Positions 10,214-17,027 of a stretch of 64,000 bases of DNA are shown here, in pieces; position 1 is the first letter of the stretch; the number at the start of each line of letters is the position of its first letter. The stretch lies in the NCBI RefSeq assembly GCF_003946915.1, contig NZ_RPOC01000008.1, forward strand, positions 62,001-126,000, in the 5' to 3' direction. The notes beneath the pieces are model-generated. The model was given only the letters and a program-made list of their open reading frames with translations. It searched no databases and had not been told where the DNA came from. The translations under genes were made by a program, and so were the position numbers. The DNA is from Flavobacterium ustbae (GTDB taxonomy: Bacteria; Bacteroidota; Bacteroidia; Flavobacteriales; Flavobacteriaceae).

Positions 10214-10299
10214 TTTTCCGCCACGAATTCACGAATTAATTTTTAAAATAATTCGTGAATTGCTTCGCTTGTTCACTGTCGCTCGGGTCGTGGCGAAAA
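10214..10299. repeat. intergenic inverted repeat
   Basis: CGCCACGAATTCACGAATTA at 10219-10238 is mirrored by TAATTCGTGAATT beginning at 10249 and by CGTGGCG at 10289-10295. The hairpin so formed encloses a GC-richer segment with GCTTCGCTTG and GTCGCTCGGG. It has the look of a dispersed REP-like element in the gap between two convergent genes (pbpC and rng). Confidence 0.5.
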
Positions 10300-10313
10300 A
10301 AAAAGCCATAAAA

Positions 10314-10342
10314 AAACCGCCAGTCTTTCGAAAGGCGGTTTT
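10314..10342 (-). terminator. rho-independent terminator of rng, possibly bidirectional
   Basis: The inverted repeat AAACCGCC...GGCGGTTT has an inner TTTC/GAAA pairing and T/A runs on both sides. It lies just past the stop codon of rng and can also serve pbpC from the other side. Confidence 0.8.
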
Positions 10343-10347
10343 TGATT

Positions 10348-11892
10348 TTATTCTGTAATAACATTTCCTTTATTATCGTAGAAATGATATTCTAAATACG
10401 TGTAAGCGTCACGAGGTATGATTTTCACCCATTTCTTATGTTCAAAAAACCATTTTGAACGTAATGATGGAAAACCTTTGCTGAGGTATGCAGCCACAAA
10501 CGGATGTGTGTTAAGCACAACTTTATTGTGGGTTTTTAAAAGTCTTTCTAAATCAGAGGTGATTCTGTCAATTATTAATATTGGCGCTTCAATTTCACCA
10601 TTAACTTTATTAGGATCTTCTTCTCTGGTTTTGATATTCACTTCTGGTCTTACTCGCTGTCTGGTAATCTGGACTAAACCAAATTTACTCGGCGGTAAAA
10701 TTTTATGCTTTGCTTTATCGTCGCTCATTTCTTCTCGCAAGAAGTCGAACAAAACTTTCCTATTTTCTGGATTAGACATATCGATAAAATCAACTACGAT
10801 TATTCCGCCCATATCACGCAGACGTAGTTGTCTGGCAATTTCTGCGGCGGCAATCATATTTACTTCCATGGCTGTATCTTCTTGGTTGGTCGCTTTATTA
10901 GAACGGTTTCCGCTGTTTACGTCTATAACGTGAAGAGCTTCGGTGTGTTCTATAATAAGATAAGCACCTTTACTCATGGAAACAGTTCGGCCAAATGAAG
11001 TTTTGATTTGTCTCTCTATATTGTATTTCTCAAAAATCGGAGTGTCATTTGATTGATAAAACTTAACAATCGATTGTTTTGAAGGTGCAATTTCTTGCAA
11101 ATATTCCTTCGTTTGATGGTACAACTCTTCATCATCTATTTGGATACCACTAAAAGTATCGTTGAAAACATCTCTTAATATTGAAGAAGCTCTATTAAGC
11201 TCTCCTAATACTTTTGATGGATGATGAGCAGTTGGTAATTTTTTACACATTGCAGACCATCTGCCAAGCAGGTTCTGCAAATCTTTTTCTAATTCGGCTA
11301 CGTTTTTGCCTTCTGCTACTGTACGAACAATAACACCAAATCCTTTAGGTTTGATCGATAGAACAAGTTTTTTTAGACGATCCTTTTCTTTTTTGTCCTC
11401 TATTTTTTGAGAAATAGAAACACGATCAGAAAAAGGAACTAGAACAATAAATCTTCCGGCAAGAGAAAGCTCAGCACTTATTCTTGGTCCTTTGGTTGAT
11501 ATCGGTTCTTTAACTACTTGAACTAAAACAGATTGATTGGCACTTAAAATATCAGTAATGATGCCATCTTTGTCAATCTCTTTTTCAAACTGAAAGGTTT
11601 TTAGGGAGAAATCTTTTAATTTACCTGCGCTTACAAGTTTTATGAATTTCAGTTGGGAAGCTAAGTTTGGACCCAAATCGTGATAATGTAAAAAGGCATC
11701 TTTTTCGAAACCCACATTTACAAAAGCAGCATTAAGTCCAGCAACTGGTTTTCTGATTTTAGCAATAAAAATATCACCAACCTGAAAGTTGCTTTTCTCT
11801 TCTTCCTTGTGTAATTCAATTAGTTTTCCATCTTTTAATAAGGCAAAATCTACGGCTTCAGAACTAGATCTAATGATTAATTCTTTATTCAC
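10348..11892 (-). CDS. rng: ribonuclease G (RNase E/G family)
   Basis: A 514-residue endoribonuclease of the RNase E/G family, likely acting on rRNA precursors and mRNA in the cytoplasm. An S1 RNA-binding domain occupies about 35-130. It is followed by RNase H-like and DNase I-like catalytic parts with the metal-binding acidic residues in HVIDVNSGNR and IIVVDFIDM. An unusual point is that the CPxCxG zinc-link cysteines of E. coli RNase E/G are absent: only one Cys occurs in the protein (SAMCKKL). The segment after VQITRQRVRPE has no cysteine where the link would be. Dimer or tetramer assembly must therefore work differently. The gene is followed by a strong hairpin terminator, and its promoter region is a 260-bp non-coding stretch. 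Confidence 0.9.
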   Translation of the reverse strand: MNKELIIRSSSEAVDFALLKDGKLIELHKEEEKSNFQVGDIFIAKIRKPVAGLNAAFVNVGFEKDAFLHYHDLGPNLASQLKFIKLVSAGKLKDFSLKTFQFEKEIDKDGIITDILSANQSVLVQVVKEPISTKGPRISAELSLAGRFIVLVPFSDRVSISQKIEDKKEKDRLKKLVLSIKPKGFGVIVRTVAEGKNVAELEKDLQNLLGRWSAMCKKLPTAHHPSKVLGELNRASSILRDVFNDTFSGIQIDDEELYHQTKEYLQEIAPSKQSIVKFYQSNDTPIFEKYNIERQIKTSFGRTVSMSKGAYLIIEHTEALHVIDVNSGNRSNKATNQEDTAMEVNMIAAAEIARQLRLRDMGGIIVVDFIDMSNPENRKVLFDFLREEMSDDKAKHKILPPSKFGLVQITRQRVRPEVNIKTREEDPNKVNGEIEAPILIIDRITSDLERLLKTHNKVVLNTHPFVAAYLSKGFPSLRSKWFFEHKKWVKIIPRDAYTYLEYHFYDNKGNVITE

Positions 11893-12155
11893 ACTGTAAA
11901 TTTTTATCTGTTTTTTTCAGAAAATAGAGGAAAGAGAGAAGAGTATAGATAATAAAATCTAAAATCTTAAGTCTAAAATCTAAAATCTTATTCTACAGAT
12001 GGATTAAACAATATTTTAAACAGGTATTATACCCGGCGAAAACTAGCTGGCAGTCTGCAGTTGTAAGTAATCAGTGGACTGAACACTAAAAACTGAGGAC
12101 TGAATACTAATTTTCAATTTCAATGAACTTTTAAAAAGAAAAAAGTAGTTTAAAA
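11893..12155. other. non-coding gap upstream of rng
   Basis: I see no reading frame here. The stretch contains low-complexity repeats of TCTAAAATCT at about 11957-11990 and a moderately GC-rich portion at 12030-12110 without convincing coding potential. It presumably carries the rng promoter. Confidence 0.4.
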
Positions 12156-12164
12156 CTACTTTTT
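12140..12164 (-). terminator. terminator overlapping the stop of the 30-aa gene
   Basis: A perfect 10-bp stem, AAAAAGTAGT / ACTACTTTTT, with a 5-nt loop is followed on the minus strand by a T-rich tract. The last Lys codon and the stop codon of the small basic protein lie inside the hairpin. Confidence 0.8.
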
Positions 12165-12248
12165 CTTTTTGTGGCGGTTAGCTCTCGCTCTTTTTTTACG
12201 TTTGTGAGTCGCTACCTTATGTCTCTTTCTTTTTTTACCACTTGGCAT
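12156..12248 (-). CDS. 30-aa basic protein, AURKAIP1/COX24 (mS38)-like
   Basis: This is a very short gene. The product starts MPSGKKRKRHKVATHKRKKR and ends in four lysines; more than half of the residues are Lys, Arg or His. This pattern matches the small AURKAIP1/COX24-type family found across Bacteroidota and is reminiscent of the mitochondrial ribosomal protein mS38 and mycobacterial bS22. A role as a ribosome-associated peptide is therefore likely but not shown here. The gene sits 28 bp downstream of the HU gene on the same strand, so both probably share the HU promoter. A hairpin terminator overlaps the stop codon. The uninterrupted, strongly biased frame and its position support it as a real gene. 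Confidence 0.75.
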   Translation of the reverse strand: MPSGKKRKRHKVATHKRKKRARANRHKKKK

Positions 12249-12276
12249 ATCGTGTCAGATTTTATGTTAATTAATA

Positions 12277-12567
12277 TTATTTTGCTTCGTTGTTAGTTTT
12301 AACTCCTTCTACAAAAACTTTTGCAGGTTTAAACGCAGGAATGTTGTGTGCTGGAATTTTAATAGTAGTGTTTTTAGAAATGTTTCTTCCAGTTTTTTCA
12401 GCTCTAGTTTTAACGATAAAACTACCGAAACCTCTTAGGTATACATTGTCTCCAGTCTCTAAAGAAGTTTTAACTTCTTCCATAAAAGTTTCTACTGTTG
12501 CTTGAACGTCTCCTTTTTCAAGACCTAGCTTCTCTGAAATCTTCGCTACGATATCTGCTTTCGTCAT
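12277..12567 (-). CDS. hup: HU/IHF family DNA-binding protein
   Basis: A 96-residue nucleoid protein with the standard HU length. The N-terminal helices (MTKADIVAKISEKLGLEKGD) are followed by the GFGSF signature, a basic DNA-binding arm, and IPAHNIPAFKPAK at the end of the beta arm. It bends and compacts DNA as a homo- or heterodimer. It is divergent from mutY, with a TAnnTTTG box on its own strand about 50 bp before the ATG. The small basic gene follows 28 bp later, likely in the same transcript. HU and IHF cannot be separated from the sequence alone. Confidence 0.93.
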   Translation of the reverse strand: MTKADIVAKISEKLGLEKGDVQATVETFMEEVKTSLETGDNVYLRGFGSFIVKTRAEKTGRNISKNTTIKIPAHNIPAFKPAKVFVEGVKTNNEAK

Positions 12568-12616
12568 TTTCTTTCCTATTTTATTTTATAAATGGTGTAC
12601 TATTTTTTTGAGTTTG

Positions 12617-12624
12617 CAAATATA
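12617..12624 (-). promoter_or_regulatory. TAnnTTTG -7 box of the HU gene
   Basis: Read on the minus strand, TATATTTG lies about 50 bp before the HU start codon. It fits the Bacteroidota -7 consensus. Confidence 0.55.
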
Positions 12625-12681
12625 GGAATTAAAAAAATAATTAATCAAGCTAAATCGTTAAATTTTAATTACATAAACATT

Positions 12682-12689
12682 TACTTTTG
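12682..12689 (+). promoter_or_regulatory. TAnnTTTG -7 box of mutY
   Basis: TACTTTTG ends 18 bp before the ATG at 12708. The possible TTG start codon at 12687 lies inside this box, which rules that start out. Confidence 0.55.
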
Positions 12690-12707
12690 CAATCTAAGTA
12701 TTTTCGA

Positions 12708-13754
12708 ATGGATTTTTCTAACATATTGATAAAATGGTATTTACAAAACAAGCGTGATTTACCGTGGCGAAAAACGGTCGATCCGTACCAAATTTGGCTC
12801 TCAGAAATTATGCTTCAGCAAACGCGAGTTGCTCAAGGAATGCCATATTTTTTTTCATTTACGAAGGAATTTCCTACTGTAAAAGATTTGGCAGATGCCT
12901 CAGAAGAGAAAGTTTTGAAACTTTGGCAAGGTTTAGGGTATTATTCTCGAGCTAGAAATCTTCATAAAACGGCTCAATATATAAGTAATGACTTAAATGG
13001 CATTTTTCCTGATTCTTATAAAGAACTTTTAAAACTAAAAGGAGTAGGAGAATATACCGCCGCCGCAATTGCTTCTTTTTCTTATAATGAATCAGTTCCT
13101 GTTGTAGACGGAAACGTGTTTCGGGTTCTAGCTCGTTTTTTTGATATTGAATCGGATATTGCACTTCCAGCAACCAAGAAAGAATTTGCGGCTTTGGCAA
13201 ACGAGTTAATGCCTATAGATAGTCCGGCTATTTTTAATCAGGCCATAATGGAGTTTGGTGCGCTGCAGTGTGTGCCTAAAAGTCCAAACTGTTCGGTTTG
13301 TGTTTTTAACGAAAGCTGTGCTGCATTGCAAAAAGGAAAAGTTAATGCGCTTCCTGTTAAGTCAAAAAAAGTAAAAGTCACCAATCGATTCTTTAATTAT
13401 CTCATTTTAGAAGATGCTTTAGGAAATACATTAATCCAGAAAAGAACTCAAAAAGGAATCTGGCATAATCTATATGAGTTTCCGCTACTCGAAACTCTAT
13501 CGATTATAGATTTTGATGCGGTTTCTAAAACGGTCAAGAACGAAATTTTTCCAGAATATACTATTATAAGTATAGAAGATTGCAACGAATCGACCATTAA
13601 ACATAAGCTTTCGCATCAGCATTTGCATATACAATTTTGGAAAATTAAGATAAAAGAAGAAATTGAAAACGGAGTGGATTCTCAAAAATTAAAAACTTTT
13701 CCTTTTCCAATTGTCATATATAATTTTATAGAAAAGCAAGAAATAAATTGCTAA
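12708..13754 (+). CDS. mutY: A/G-specific adenine glycosylase MutY
   Basis: This base-excision repair enzyme removes adenine mispaired with 8-oxoguanine. I start it at ATG 12708 (MDFSN, 348 residues), because the upstream TTG falls within the promoter box. It has the endonuclease III fold: the LPWR and LQQTRV motifs near the N-terminus, a helix-hairpin-helix (LKGVGEYTAAAI) and the catalytic Asp in VVDGNV. The [4Fe-4S] ligands have the exact C-x6-C-x2-C-x5-C spacing (CVPKSPNCSVCVFNESC). The C-terminal NUDIX-like domain that senses 8-oxoG is present. The ssb gene follows 35 bp later with its own promoter box, so the two may be only partly co-transcribed. Confidence 0.94.
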   Translation: MDFSNILIKWYLQNKRDLPWRKTVDPYQIWLSEIMLQQTRVAQGMPYFFSFTKEFPTVKDLADASEEKVLKLWQGLGYYSRARNLHKTAQYISNDLNGIFPDSYKELLKLKGVGEYTAAAIASFSYNESVPVVDGNVFRVLARFFDIESDIALPATKKEFAALANELMPIDSPAIFNQAIMEFGALQCVPKSPNCSVCVFNESCAALQKGKVNALPVKSKKVKVTNRFFNYLILEDALGNTLIQKRTQKGIWHNLYEFPLLETLSIIDFDAVSKTVKNEIFPEYTIISIEDCNESTIKHKLSHQHLHIQFWKIKIKEEIENGVDSQKLKTFPFPIVIYNFIEKQEINC

Positions 13755-13761
13755 AAAAATG

Positions 13762-13769
13762 TATCTTTG
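13762..13769 (+). promoter_or_regulatory. TAnnTTTG -7 box of ssb
   Basis: TATCTTTG lies just after the mutY stop and 20 bp before ATG 13790. It argues against the alternative TTG start at 13748, which would lie upstream of the promoter. Confidence 0.5.
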
Positions 13770-13789
13770 GGAGAAATACCACCAAAACT

Positions 13790-14227
13790 ATGAACGGAAC
13801 ATTAAATAAAGTGATGCTTATTGGCCATTTAGGCGATGATGTAAAGATGCATTATTTTGATGGAGGAAACTGCATCGGACGTTTTCAGCTGGCTACAAAT
13901 GAAGTGTATATCAATAAAACGACCAATGAAAAGATTACTTCTACAGAATGGCATAATTTGGTTGTGCGTAATAAAGCAGCAGAGATTTGCGAAAAATATC
14001 TTTCTAAAGGAGATAAAATTTATGTCGAAGGAAGAATAAAATCTCGCCAGTGGCAGACAGAAGACGGAACTACAAAATATACAACAGAAATTCAGGTTAC
14101 AGAGTTTACTTTCCTGACTACAAAAAAAGAAACTGCTTATACGAAACAAAACCAGGATACAGAGTCGGCAAAAAACACTAACTTTGATGCTCCTGAAGGA
14201 CTTCCGATAAATGATCTGCCCTTCTAA
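13790..14227 (+). CDS. ssb: single-stranded DNA-binding protein
   Basis: A 145-residue SSB if begun at ATG 13790 (MNGTLNKVMLIGHLGDD, the classic SSB opening). A TTG at 13748 would add 14 unlikely residues. The OB fold covers residues 1-110, with conserved EWHNLVV, YVEGRIKSRQW and YTTEIQV segments. A short linker leads to the tail INDLPF, which recruits repair and replication partners. It binds and protects single-stranded DNA. Upstream mutY and downstream gldE are on the same strand; an ssb-gldE-gldD order is known from F. johnsoniae. Confidence 0.94.
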   Translation: MNGTLNKVMLIGHLGDDVKMHYFDGGNCIGRFQLATNEVYINKTTNEKITSTEWHNLVVRNKAAEICEKYLSKGDKIYVEGRIKSRQWQTEDGTTKYTTEIQVTEFTFLTTKKETAYTKQNQDTESAKNTNFDAPEGLPINDLPF

Positions 14228-14253
14228 GTGACGTTTAACTAATTTTATACAGT

Positions 14254-15549
14254 TTGGACCCGGAGCCCAGTTTACTTTTTTCTTCAAATTTTGACGCCAA
14301 TTTAATTATTGGTTTCGTCGGAATTTTTATTTTGTTATTTCTTTCGGCCATTGTTTCTGGTGCTGAAGTAGCTCTTTTTTCTTTATCGCAGCAAGATATC
14401 GATGATTCTTTAAACGATAGTCCTGCAAAAGGAAAAATCATTTCAAATTTACTGGACAAGCCCAAAAAGCTTTTGGCAACTTTACTGGTTGCAAACAATT
14501 TTTTTAATATTGGCGTAGTAATCCTATTTGCTTACATGGGGCAGAATATTTTTGTCAATGTAAGTTCGCCAGCATTTAAATTCACTCTAGAAGTAATCGT
14601 AGTTACTTTTCTAATTCTATTATTTAGCGAAGTACTTCCAAAAGTTTATGCAAGCAGAAACAGTATTCGTTTTGCAAAGCGAGTTGCTTATCCGTTGGCT
14701 TTTCTGGATAAAGTGCTTTCACCTATAAGCTTGCCAATGCGCGCTCTTACCTTATATTTGCAACATAAATTAGGAAAAAAAAAGAATAATTTCTCTATTA
14801 ATCAGCTTTCTCAAGCTTTGGAATTAACAGATTCTGAAGGAACTTCAACAGAAGAACAGAAGATTCTGGAAGGAATTGTTTCTTTTGGAAATACCGATAC
14901 AAAGCAAGTAATGAGTCCGAGGATTGATATTTTTGCATTGGAAATATCCGAAACATTTGCAGAGATTTATCCTAAAATAATTGAAACAGGTTTTTCTAGA
15001 ATTCCAGTTTATCGCGATAATATCGATCAGATTGAAGGAGTACTTTTCGTGAAAGATTTGCTTCCGCATATTGATAAAGAAGAATTTGACTGGACTTCCT
15101 TAATTAGAGAAGCTTTTTTTGTTCCTGAGAATAAAAAATTGGACAATCTTCTGAAGGATTTTCAGAGTTTAAAAAGCCATTTGGCGATTGTAGTTGATGA
15201 ATATGGTGGTACATCAGGATTAGTTTCGTTAGAAGATGTTATCGAAGAGATAGTTGGGGATATTAGCGACGAGTTTGATGATGAAAATTTAAACTTCTCG
15301 CAGATTGATGAAAACAATTTTCTTTTTGAAGGAAAAATAAACCTCAAAGATTTCTACAGAATTGTAGATGTTGACGAAGATGTTTTTGAGTCTCACAAAG
15401 GAGAAGCAGAAACTTTGGCGGGATTTATTCTAGAGATTTTAGGAAATTTTCCAAAAAAAGATCAAAAAGTGCCTTTTGAAAACTGTATTTTCACCGTAGA
15501 AACAGTAGATAAAAAGCGTGTAAAACAAATAAAAGTTACAATAAATTAA
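14254..15549 (+). CDS. gldE: gliding motility-associated protein GldE
   Basis: A 431-residue inner-membrane protein. The N-terminal CNNM/DUF21-type domain holds about three to four membrane segments (residues 15-140). It is followed by a CBS-domain pair (about 200-330) containing VMSPRIDI and VDEYGGTSGLV, then a CorC/HlyC C-terminal domain. This is the architecture of magnesium/cobalt efflux-related proteins. In F. johnsoniae the family member next to gldD is GldE, which supports GldD function in gliding and type IX secretion. The start is TTG 14254, 26 bp after ssb; the next in-frame ATG would remove membrane segments. gldD begins one base after the gldE stop, so the pair is tightly coupled. 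Confidence 0.9.
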   Translation: MDPEPSLLFSSNFDANLIIGFVGIFILLFLSAIVSGAEVALFSLSQQDIDDSLNDSPAKGKIISNLLDKPKKLLATLLVANNFFNIGVVILFAYMGQNIFVNVSSPAFKFTLEVIVVTFLILLFSEVLPKVYASRNSIRFAKRVAYPLAFLDKVLSPISLPMRALTLYLQHKLGKKKNNFSINQLSQALELTDSEGTSTEEQKILEGIVSFGNTDTKQVMSPRIDIFALEISETFAEIYPKIIETGFSRIPVYRDNIDQIEGVLFVKDLLPHIDKEEFDWTSLIREAFFVPENKKLDNLLKDFQSLKSHLAIVVDEYGGTSGLVSLEDVIEEIVGDISDEFDDENLNFSQIDENNFLFEGKINLKDFYRIVDVDEDVFESHKGEAETLAGFILEILGNFPKKDQKVPFENCIFTVETVDKKRVKQIKVTIN

Positions 15550-15550
15550 A

Positions 15551-16111
15551 ATGTTAAATAAAATACTTTCAATAACGGCAATTTTGCTTGCTCTAACGGT
15601 TATAAGCTGTAAAAATGATGTTTTGCCAAAACCAGCGAGTTACCTGCGATTGGATTATCAAGAAGCAAAATATGTGAACTTTGAAAACAATTGTCCGTTT
15701 GCTTTTCAGATGAACGAGGATGCCATTATTAAAGGAGAAAAAGAATGCGGTTTTGCAATCACGTACCCGAAGATGAAAGCGACCATTTATTTGACGTATA
15801 AGCCTGTAAATGGCAATATTGATAAGTTACTACGCGATGCTCAAAAACTAACTTACGAGCACGTTATTAAAGCCGATGATATTTTAGAACAGCCATATTT
15901 AAACCCACAAAAAAAGGTTTACGGAATGTTCTATCAAGTAGACGGAAATGCAGCAACAAATTCTCAGTTTTACGTTACCGACAGTACAAAACACTTTTTA
16001 ATAGGTTCGATGTATTTTTACGCGAAACCAAACTTTGACTCGATTATGCCTGCTGCGAGTTATGTTAAAAATGATATGCAGAGGTTGATGGAAACGTTGA
16101 AGTGGAAATAA
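15551..16111 (+). CDS. gldD: gliding motility lipoprotein GldD
   Basis: A 186-residue lipoprotein with the lipobox VISC after a short hydrophobic signal. Length and position directly after gldE match GldD, a component required for gliding and type IX secretion in flavobacteria. The mature protein is a single globular domain with conserved NNCPFAF and ECGFAITYPKMKATIY segments. A terminator follows about 90 bp later. Most interestingly, the final third of this gene (from about 15934) is repeated in degraded form at 16339-16515, evidence of a past tandem duplication. Confidence 0.92.
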   Translation: MLNKILSITAILLALTVISCKNDVLPKPASYLRLDYQEAKYVNFENNCPFAFQMNEDAIIKGEKECGFAITYPKMKATIYLTYKPVNGNIDKLLRDAQKLTYEHVIKADDILEQPYLNPQKKVYGMFYQVDGNAATNSQFYVTDSTKHFLIGSMYFYAKPNFDSIMPAASYVKNDMQRLMETLKWK

Positions 16112-16202
16112 ATTTTTATTAAGTTTCAAAGTAACAGAGACACAAAGTAATAAAGTTTTAAAAATACTCTTAAAAAAGGAGTTTCTTAATAGATATAAAA
16201 CT

Positions 16203-16234
16203 AAAAAAGGTGTTCAAATTTGAAGACCTTTTTT
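16203..16234. terminator. bidirectional terminator after gldD
   Basis: The stem AAAAAAGGT-g-TTCAAA / TTTGAA-g-ACCTTTTTT is followed by T residues. It occupies the same place relative to the HMA 3' remnant as the hairpin at 21391-21420 does relative to the intact HMA gene, so the two hairpins are duplicates that have diverged. Confidence 0.75.
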
Positions 16235-16253
16235 AGTTATTGAATTTTCGAAT

Positions 16254-16338
16254 TTAAGACTTAAAATTCGAAACCTTATATGTTTTTCCATCCCCAGTAT
16301 CTTGAACTACTTTCGTTAAAGATTCTGGATTTTGGATT
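16254..16338 (-). pseudogene. 3' remnant of the HMA metal-binding gene
   Basis: Read on the minus strand this encodes the last 28 or so residues of the HMA lipoprotein at 21440-21817 (DKTIQNPESLTKVVQDTGDG and onward to SNFKS-stop). The protein sequence is preserved and most base differences are synonymous. Upstream sequence of the gene is missing: the copy breaks at TATCAA (16333-16338), where it switches to a gldD-like sequence. It is a duplication scar, not a functional gene. Confidence 0.85.
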
Positions 16339-16515
16339 GTTTTATCAATTAGATGAAAATGCAGTTTGAAATTCTCAGTTACCGACAGTGCAAAACACTT
16401 TTTAATAGAGTCAAAATTTTGTTTTTAGGCAAAACAAAATTTTGACTCTATTATGCCCGCCACGAGTTATGTTAAGAATGATATGCAAAGGTTGATGAAG
16501 ACATTGAAGTGAAAA
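16333..16515 (+). pseudogene. 3' remnant of gldD
   Basis: This stretch repeats the end of gldD (15934-16111): words such as ACCGACAGT-CAAAACACTTT, GAGTTATGTTAA-AATGATATGCA and GGTTGATG follow in the same order. A small deletion and other changes break the frame, and the middle has been replaced by a perfect 23-bp inverted repeat. The terminal TGGAAATAA of gldD has become TGAAAATGA. It has no start codon or complete frame and is a relic of a tandem duplication. Confidence 0.85.
16403..16453. repeat. 23-bp perfect inverted repeat inside the gldD remnant
   Basis: The arms 16403-16425 and 16431-16453 are exact reverse complements around a 5-nt loop. The right arm still resembles gldD, while the left arm does not, so the left arm was probably copied from the right by template switching. 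Confidence 0.8.
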
Positions 16516-16524
16516 TGAATAAAA

Positions 16525-16550
16525 AAAGGAATCCAATTTGGATTCCTTTT
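16525..16550. terminator. hairpin terminator of the RDD/Rhs unit
   Basis: AAAAGGAATCC / GGATTCCTTTT with an AATT centre is flanked by A and T runs. It lies 30 bp past the stop codon of the RDD gene on the minus strand. Confidence 0.7.
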
Positions 16551-16579
16551 AATTGATATTGAGCTTATTTAATTGGATT

Positions 16580-17008
16580 TTATTGCAAATTTGTTTGATC
16601 TGTTTTCTCAAGTATTACTATTCCAGAAATCAAATCACCTAGCTTTTGATTCTTTTTTGTGAAAACGATGAAAAGTATATAAATAAAAGGGCAAACTAAT
16701 TCAATTATATCAAAAGTTCTTCGGATGATTAATTTGAAATATTTTTTGCGTTTTTTTATTACATTATGGTTTTCAAATTTTATTTCAAATTTAAACAAAT
16801 ATTTTCCAATCGTTTTATTGAATAAAATATCTTGAACAATAAATACGATATAAAATACTAAAAAAAATACACCTGTATGGGTATAAGTTTTACCATCTAA
16901 ATTGCGATATTGTATAAGCGGCTCTAATGCTTTCATTATCAATGCAAAAAATAATAAATCAACCATTGCAGAAAGAGCTCTTTTTGTTAAATAATTTATT
17001 TTTTTCAT
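16580..17008 (-). CDS. RDD family membrane protein
   Basis: A 142-residue protein with about three hydrophobic helices (residues 12-30, 45-63 and 100-118). RDD-family marks are the KRALSAMVD start, the NKTIGKYLFKFEI segment and QKLGDLISGIVIL near the end. The second half is rich in lysine between helices. RDD proteins are poorly characterised inner-membrane proteins. The gene lies 19 bp downstream of the Rhs cassette on the same strand, where Rhs/polymorphic toxin systems normally keep the immunity gene. An immunity role against the Rhs C-terminal domain is therefore an attractive inference, but RDD proteins also occur alone. Confidence 0.75.
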   Translation of the reverse strand: MKKINYLTKRALSAMVDLLFFALIMKALEPLIQYRNLDGKTYTHTGVFFLVFYIVFIVQDILFNKTIGKYLFKFEIKFENHNVIKKRKKYFKLIIRRTFDIIELVCPFIYILFIVFTKKNQKLGDLISGIVILEKTDQTNLQ

Positions 17009-17027
17009 TAATTAATTATATATGTAT

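Noticed and set aside
12687..12707. Longer mutY start at TTG 12687
   Set aside because: The codon is part of the TAnnTTTG promoter box, and the added residues are not MutY-like.
13748..13789. Longer ssb start at TTG 13748
   Set aside because: It would precede the promoter box and overlap mutY; the SSB fold begins at ATG 13790.
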